Assembly (NCBI GenBank): GCA_014529385.2 | Contig: CM043970.1 | Coordinates: 63,842,996 to 63,906,995, forward strand | DNA: 64,000 nucleotides | Source of the DNA: Adiantum capillus-veneris | Lineage: Eukaryota > Streptophyta > Polypodiopsida > Polypodiales > Pteridaceae | Direction: 5' to 3' | In this document: positions 57,701 to 64,000 of the stretch, one piece after another | How positions within the stretch are numbered: the stretch's first letter is position 1 | Layout of the letters: every line of letters begins with the position of its first letter | The notes under the pieces: model-generated | Databases searched by the model: none | What the model saw: the letters and a program-made list of their open reading frames with translations, nothing else | Told to the model about the DNA's origin: nothing | Made by a program: the position numbers and the translations under genes

Positions 57701-60700
57701 TAAGAAAGAGGCACATCTACCTGAGAGTGAAACCGATGATTCCTCAAAGGCTTCAGGTCAATACACATCGGAAACGGAATCTCAGGAAGAAATGGATTTA
57801 GAACCTGAGGAAACATCGAGTGAACCAAGTATAGAAAATAAATACTCAAGGCCTAGTACGACCGTCTATGGTAATTTATATGAGAGTGAAGAAGATACAA
57901 GCGAAGACCTATCAAGCGAGTCGAGTTCAAACATTGACCAAAATCAAAACCTTAACAAGAAACAAAGGTCATATAAGAGACGACGATATCAAGAAAATGT
58001 GAGAGCTAGGATAAACAAGGAAAGATCTACTGCACAATGGCTTAGCTATCTAGGGGCATGTGATGCTCATCGAAAGCTAGTAGACAATTGGGGTGAACAT
58101 CTCCAGAGTGTCATGTGGTGCAGCCCGCGACCCATTGACCTCGCTCAATTGGAGGTTACAGAGCCGAAATTGAGTCGAACTATAAGAAGACGTCAAAACC
58201 GAGAGTTAGCACAACAACAAAAGGAGGCAGAACTAAAAGAAAGGTCTCCGTCAGGACAAGAGCCTGTTGACTTACATACGGCTCCTGAACATTTTAAATC
58301 TTATACCACGGGGGAGCGAAAGGTTGTGTATTCCAAATCCCAACGAATACCTACCAATGGAAGTAGTGGAGTCTATGATGGTCCAGCGGTAGTTAAAGAG
58401 ATAGAATTAGCAGAACCAGGTGAGGAGTCTAAACCAGTCTTTATTGCTCAAGACCTTACCGAAACTGAAGAGGCTGTACTTAAGGAGCTCCTCAAGGAAT
58501 ACAAGGATATCTTTGCTTGGACATATCATGACATGAAGGGCGTTCCACCTTCTGTGGTGCAACATACGATTCTCATGATCAACACTGCTAAACCCGTCCA
58601 GCAACGACCCTATCCAATGAATCCTAAGTACGCCAAAATTGTACAAGAGGAGATTGAAAAACTTATCCAATGTGGATTCATATACCCTATTGAGCACTCA
58701 GAATGGGTTTCTCCAATAGTCATTGTGCCAAAAAAGAATGGGAAACTAAGAGTGTGCGTAGACCTCAAGAAAGTTAATGCAGCTACTAGGAGAGATCATT
58801 ATCCCTTGCCATATTCAGAACATGTGCTTGAGAGAGTTGCGGGCAAGGAAGCTTATAGCTTTTTAGATGGGTACTCTGGTTACAATCAAATCACAATTGC
58901 ATTAGAGGACCAATCTAAAACTGCTTTTATCACAGAGTTTGGAGTGTTTGCATTTCGTGTTATGGCTTTTGGCTTAACAAATGCCCCTGCTACATTCCAA
59001 CGATAAATAAACACTGCGTTTAAAGAATTTCTAAGGGAGTTTTGTGAAGCTTTCCTAGACGACCTTTGTATTTATTCTTCTTGGGAGAAGCATTTGTTAT
59101 ATCTACAAAAAATATTTGAAAGGTGCAGATTTTATCGCATCTCATTGAACCCTTTCAAATGCCAATTTTGGGTTAAGCATGGAGTCATTCTAGGGCATAT
59201 AGTGTCCAAGAACAGGATATCCACAGATGAGAGTAAGATTAAAGCCATTGCCGATTTGCCACCACCTATGAACTATAAAGGAGTTCAGAGATTTATGGGC
59301 CATGTTGGTTATTATCGAAGGTTTATTTTAAACTTTGCCGAGATAGCGCGTCCATTGTACAAGCTTCTTATCGAGTTTCACTGGACGGACGAATGTCATC
59401 AATCTTATGAGTTATTAAAGAAGGCCCTAACAAGTGCTCCAATCCTGCGAACACCTAATTGGAATGTACCTTTTCATGTGCATATTGATGCATCAAATTT
59501 TGCTATTGGGTTTATTCTAACTCAACCAGGAGAACATAAATTGGACTACCCTATTAGCTTTGCAAGTTGCCAATTAAATGATGCCGAGATGAACTACACT
59601 ACTACAGAGTGCGAAGGTCTAGCTATGATTTACGCAGTAAAGAAATTTCGCTATTACCTTCTTGCTACCAAGTTTGTGTTTTATGTGGATCATCAAGCAT
59701 TGCTATATTTGGTAAACAAGCCGTGTTCCACAGGTCGAATGACACGATGGTTGTTTGAGTTTGACTTCACCGTTGTTGTGAGGCCTGGGAGGAAACATGT
59801 CATGGCGGATCATTTATCTCGTATCCCTAATGGTGAAGCTCCTACGGGGGTTGATGATGAATTGCCTGATACTCCTTTGTTCATTGTTGAGACAATGCTT
59901 GAATGGAGTGAAAAGATTGTTAACTTCTTAGTTAATGGTTTTCCACCCAAAGAGCTGCGAAAAGATATAGCTCGAAAATTAATCAAGGAATGCGAACCCT
60001 ATTGCTTACTGGCTGGAACTCTCTATAAGAGAGGAAAAGATGATGTTCTTAGACGCTGTGCCCGCGAGGATGAGTATTTATATATTCTACAAGAGGCACA
60101 CATGGGCGTAGCTGGTGGTCACTTTTCAAGAAAGTTGACTACCCGAAAGATCTTACAGTCAGGCTATTGGTGGCCCACTCTGTTTAAGGATGCATCACTT
60201 TTTGCAAAGGGATGTGATGAATGCCAACGCTTCAAGAAGCCACAAAGAAGTGATAGGATGCCTCTACATCCCATCAAGGTAACCCAACCATTTGAAAAGT
60301 GGGGCTTAGACTTTGTAGGACCGATTAGTCCGGCTACACGTAACACGCAATCACGATATATCATTGTGGCTACCGACTATGTAACCAAATGGGCTGAAGC
60401 AAAATCAACACAAAAGGCAGATGCAAAAACAACAGCTAAGTTCCTCTTTGAGAACATTATCACACGTTTTGGATGCCCCTTTGAACTTGTGAGTGACAAT
60501 GGAACTCATTTTATAAATGAAGTAATAGAAGAACTCACATCAAACTTCATGATATCTCACCACAAGTCTACACCCTATTATCCCCAAGCAAATGGCCAAG
60601 CTGAGAGTACCAACAAAACTCTCATCTCCATTTTGACAAAGACAGTTGAGGCTCATCTCACTGATTGGGACCTAAAGCTTACATCAGCTTTATGGGCTTA

Positions 60701-62489
60701 TTGTACTACGTATAAAGTTGCTATTAATTGCACACCGTTTAAGATGGTGTATGGCCAAGAAGCAGTTATGCCATGGGAGTTTGTCATTCCTAGTCTTCGA
60801 GTAGCTTCTCAGGAAGGTTGGGATGGTAACCCCTTAGTTGAGCGATTATATATCCTGGAAAGGCTAGATGAAGAGAGGCAATTAGCTGTGCGAAATGCTC
60901 TAGTGGAGAAGGATAGGAGAAAGAAGTGGTTCGATAGCCATTTAAAGGATAAAGACATCAAGGTTGATGATAAAGTTCTTATGTACGGGGTACGTAATGA
61001 AAAGAAGAAATTGAAATACACTAGTAAGGGACCATATCGAGTGTGTGAAATTACCCCGCAAGGTACCATTCGTGTGGAGACTCTAGATGGAGTTGAAACC
61101 ATTGGATTCTTTAATGGGAGGAAATTCAAAAGATATTATGATCCTCTAAGCCAGGAAGAGTTGCAAGCCATCCATCAAAAGAAGGCTGCCAAGGAACAAG
61201 CAGAGCTTAAAAACATCCAAGCAAGAATTGAGGCTCGAGAACGACAACAACATCTTAGACGCCAACGAGAGGCTAATCTGGGAATCACGCAAGCATTTTT
61301 CGAGGACACAGATGACGACTCATTAGAATCTGAGCCACCCCTACGATACCCAATTGAGCTAAATAACCCCTATGGGAAAGTACTATACAATGCCTTATTA
61401 GATACGGGAGCTAAACACAATTTGTTGTCATATGGAGTTTGGTGTCAATTAGGGAAAACAACCCTATCCCCGAGTACGATGCAAGTCAAGGGCATTAATA
61501 AAAAGAAAACTACTATTCTTGGAGTCCTTCAGACCCCTGTTGTCTATGACAATGGAAGCATAGTGCAGAGGTTTCTAGTCATGCCCGCGGGAGCTATGGA
61601 AGGCAACGTAAACCTGGGACGCACGTGGATGTTGGCAACCAAATGCACTATTGATTGGGATACTGGTAGTGTCACGACGCAACCACCGACTCTTACCCCT
61701 ATCATTCAAGCAAAGTCACCTACATTGCAAACTCTAGCAAAGTTGAAGGATAGCCAACATTCACAAGCCAAGGTGGTTAACTCGTCTTTGCCAGCTACCC
61801 ATGAACCTAGCACTTCAACACTTTTAGTTGCAGCAAGCAGTAATATTGCAAGTACTCAACCTGCACGACCTAAGAGTACATATCAATGGGTCCCCAAGGC
61901 CTTACTTCCAACTACCTCAACCCTCCCATCCATTCCAAGAAAAAATTTCCCTGGAAAACCAAGAGCGCGCTCTAGGAGGGTCAAGACCAAATCACGATGG
62001 ATTCCAAAACGACTATTAGAAGCCCAAGGCTACTATGATGGAAATGAGCAAATCTGGGTACCTAAACGTAAAATGTGTCCTTCCCTATCGACAACAAACC
62101 CATATGAGTCAAACAGTGTAACGCTAAAGCCAATGGCAGACCGTGGGAAGGGAAAGATCACAGAATGCTACACCCATAGTCCAGAGCTAGTTTGGGCTCC
62201 AAGGCAAAACCAATTTATTCCACCTAGCTCAGGAAGGGGAGAGTTCCATGAAGCTTCTATCTCCTCATGTAATACATCCATAGAGGTAAAAGCTTCTACA
62301 CAGCCTCCACCTACAATAGTGGACCTCCATGAAGCTACAAAAGAATCCACACCTCCCAGTGTTCAAGAATCACCTGATGAACCACTTCAAGTTCGATCCT
62401 GGGAGAGTACCTTACAACCCTTGCAACTTGACGAGGCACCTAGGGTAATAGAAAACTACTGGCAAAAATCCTCACCTATTACCAACTAG
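57690..62489 (+). pseudogene. Gypsy T pol: RT, RNase H, integrase, second protease-like domain, Pro-rich tail
   Basis: The ATG at 57690 overlaps the protease frame. About 280 residues of charged linker precede the RT ([52 protein letters not shown]). One stop, TAA at 59004-59006, interrupts it; the same frame continues with the active site AFLDDLCIYS. RNase H follows (HVHIDASNFAIGFILTQPG). The integrase has its HHCC finger (HMGVAGGHFSRKLTT ... CDECQRF) and D-D-E (GLDFVGP, VSDNGTHF, QAESTNKTL). After the integrase tail stands YNALLDTGAKHNLLSYGVW (aspartate codon 61401), a second pepsin-type half-site. About 300 Pro/Ser-rich residues with recurring W(V/I)PK follow. Apart from the single stop the 1,600-codon frame is intact. 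Confidence 0.85.
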
Positions 62490-62745
62490 AACAATTGGTT
62501 TCAAAGGGTGACGACATCATTTCAAACGGTATGATCTACCCAAGGAAGGGGGGAGTGTTTGTGGACATCCATTATTCACTTGCTTCCCTCTCAACCTTTC
62601 TCCCTGACCTCTTAATCTCCAATCTTAGGGAATGTATATATAAAGCCTTACACTCACAAAAACGAGATAAAAAAGTAAAAGAGCAAGAGCCATAACACAA
62701 AATCATAAAAACAAATTATGCACAAGAACACGACCCTTGTAATAT
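62490..62745 (+). other. Gypsy T spacer with polypurine-like tract and TATA-like box
   Basis: AAGGAAGGGGGGAG at about 62541-62554 is followed by TGTTTGTGGACATCC. A TATATAAAG box lies near 62636. It may be a polypurine tract and LTR start, or the promoter of the next ORF. No matching sequence exists at the 5' end, so the LTR reading is not supported. Confidence 0.4.
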
Positions 62746-62781
62746 TTGCACTCTAACCATCATCTATTTGCGTGTACAGAT

Positions 62782-63204
62782 ATGGCTAGTACGCTAGAGT
62801 CATCCACTCCTGCCTTGGGTGAGAGGTACCCTCGTTACTTTTCACAAATATTTCACATGGTCTTTCCAGTGCTTGCATGTGAATGGGATTTGATAGGTAC
62901 GCTAGCATGTGAGAGGAATTTTGAGGAGTTAGAATGGCTGATACGTCTCTTGACCACATCTGATCCATACTTAGTAGAGAGCGTTTCTTCCATTGCACAA
63001 GCCTACCCTTTTGACCAAGATGACTATAGGCGTCTAGTGACCTTCTTAGTAAACATGGGCACCTATGATGAAGAAGAAAATTTACAGGACTACACAGATG
63101 GCACATATGGTCTCATGGATGATGACTTTGTTTATCTCGACGACGAGGATAGGGGTTTAGCCTTAGGGTTTTCCCCCAACCTCTACAATATCCTATTCCC
63201 TTGA
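62782..63204 (+). CDS. Small acidic ORF downstream of Gypsy T pol, function unknown
   Basis: ATG at 62782 opens 140 residues (MASTLESSTPALGERYPRYF...), ending in LYNILFP. It is acidic, especially the second half (TYDEEENLQDYTDG, DDDFVYLDDEDRG), with helical hydrophobic stretches in the first half (FHMVFPVLACEWDLIGTLA). I recognise no family. Downstream extra ORFs occur in Tat/Athila elements (env-like or others), but there is no clear signal peptide or membrane anchor. A TATA-like box 140 bp upstream suggests it might be expressed separately. It could also be a chance frame. Confidence 0.4.
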   Translation: MASTLESSTPALGERYPRYFSQIFHMVFPVLACEWDLIGTLACERNFEELEWLIRLLTTSDPYLVESVSSIAQAYPFDQDDYRRLVTFLVNMGTYDEEENLQDYTDGTYGLMDDDFVYLDDEDRGLALGFSPNLYNILFP

Positions 63205-64000
63205 CTCTCTAGTGGGAGTGCAAATAATTAGGTTAGGGTTCCTTATGTTTTTTGTTGTGTTCAATAAGTGTTGGTACCTTTTCCCACTAATGTGCCTCCT
63301 GGAGGTATTCCTTTTGTTTCCTAGTGTGTACAGGAGCGTGTTGCTATTGATAGGATTTGGACCTTCATGGAATCTTTATCTCGACTCACTCTTCAAATCA
63401 AGCGCGACCATCGAAACAAACAGGTGTTTCTTGTCCATTACCATTGCCCCTTATCTTTTTTTCATCTATGATTGTTTGCTTTAATTGTGATTGGTAGCCT
63501 AATATTCACCGCATTTGCTTAGTATCAAACATTTAATTCAATGTAATTTTTTGTCATAATCACTTGTCTAGGTTTAAAAATCAAGCAGTCCGACTAAGCT
63601 AGTTTGACCAAGTTAGGTGTTAGAGATCTTCTCTTAATACCATGGGGAATGCCTTCCTAATAATCAATGGTTACTTAGGTTCTTAATCCGATTTAGGCAG
63701 CATTGTGTGAAATGTACTAGGGCTTTCTAGTGGGCTTGACCCTATTGACCTTTAGCTTAAGTATTATAAAGGGAGTTTACTAGTGTGATGAGCCTGGGGA
63801 GGTGTATCAGTGTTATATGACCCCCCAAAGTTACAAAATTAAAATGCTGAAAATGAACAAACAAAAAATCAAAGTGCCACACTGTAAAATCTTAAGCTGG
63901 AAGAGAAATCTAAGCTTGATTTGGTACTTCACTCACATGTATTGTCTATGGTACTAGAGCCCTAGAGGTTCCCAGTGTGGGCGCTTTTCCTTGAAAAGCA
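63205..64000. other. Right edge, no gene recognised
   Basis: AT-rich sequence, probably Gypsy T 3' region. A hydrophobic 90-codon frame at 63212-63484 lacks family signs and starts at GTG. No LTR, repeat or RNA gene is recognised. Confidence 0.4.

Larger units (their letters stand above)
45107..64000 (+). mobile_element. Gypsy T, Tat/Athila-like Ty3/gypsy element (right end not located)
   Basis: Order: 5' LTR, tRNA-Asp site, leader, gag (split by Gypsy G), protease, RT, RNase H, integrase, second protease-like domain, Pro-rich tail, extra ORF. The tRNA-Asp primer site, DGG-type protease and extra 3' coding region fit the Tat/Athila branch. It interrupts Copia C at 45106/45107. A purine run (AAGGAAGGGGGGAG, about 62541-62554) followed by TGTTTGTGG could be a polypurine tract with an LTR start, but that sequence has no partner at the 5' end. 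The right end is therefore unknown and the given end is the window edge. Confidence 0.75.

Noticed and set aside
62556-62780. TGTTTGTGGACATCC as the start of the Gypsy T 3' LTR
   Set aside because: A purine tract precedes it, but the 45107-45747 LTR does not resemble it and no copy exists upstream of gag. Kept only as a possibility.
63212-63484. Hydrophobic 90-codon frame near the right edge
   Set aside because: GTG start, no homology or signal evident; likely a chance frame in AT-rich DNA.

Overview
The window is plant-like nuclear DNA made of nested transposable elements. The evidence is Ty1/copia and Ty3/gypsy polyproteins with tRNA-iMet and tRNA-Asp-type primer-binding sites, a chromodomain gypsy element, GT-AG introns of 84 to 93 bp and longer, and FCP-like HAD proteins with the DLNG/DLEG variant known from plants. 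The mix, including a DUF7869-type protein, suggests a large land-plant genome, perhaps a fern or other non-angiosperm. That taxonomic guess is weak. I see no ordinary host gene, tRNA or rRNA.

The central discovery is a 35,069-bp DNA element at 1502-36570, inserted in the integrase gene of an old Ty1/copia element (Copia A). Its ends are a 16-bp perfect terminal inverted repeat (AAGACCATATTAGGTA), flanked by a 4-bp direct repeat GCAT at 1498-1501 and 36571-36574. Removing the element and one GCAT rejoins the copia integrase in frame, so the boundaries are exact to the base. The element carries: (i) a leftward DUF7869-type, DDE-transposase-like gene (1794-5020) with two apparent frameshifts; (ii) a rightward three-exon gene that joins a ParB/DGQHR-like protein to a SET domain (19738-25543); (iii) two FCP/NIF-like HAD phosphatase exons (26186-27384 and 33122-33897). 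The rest is mostly copies of one motif, TTGGACAAGTGGTGGACC, arranged in units of roughly 430 bp. The motif points rightward from about 5.1 to 28 kb and leftward from about 28.4 to 36 kb. The SET, HAD1 and HAD2 exons all begin with a splice acceptor in the same phase, which matches the donor that ends the ParB-like exon. Alternative terminal exons are therefore possible.

Right of the element, 36571-37918 is the remainder of Copia A. Then come microsatellites, a gypsy integrase tail (39033-39660, minus), a decayed copia (Copia B, 40102-43210, minus) and the 5' half of another copia (Copia C, 43211-45106, plus). Copia C is cut by a large Tat/Athila-like gypsy element (Gypsy T, 45107 to beyond 63204, plus). 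Gypsy T has its 5' LTR, a tRNA-Asp-type primer-binding site, gag with four zinc knuckles, and protease-RT-RNase H-integrase followed by a second protease-like domain and an extra acidic ORF. A 6,167-bp chromovirus (Gypsy G, 48266-54432, minus) with 142-bp LTRs sits inside Gypsy T gag. It is flanked by the 5-bp duplication ACATG.

Order of events read from the nesting: Copia A was interrupted by the 35-kb element; separately, Copia C was interrupted by Gypsy T, which was then interrupted by Gypsy G. All retroelement polyproteins carry stops or frameshifts. The ParB-SET and HAD reading frames of the 35-kb element are long and open.
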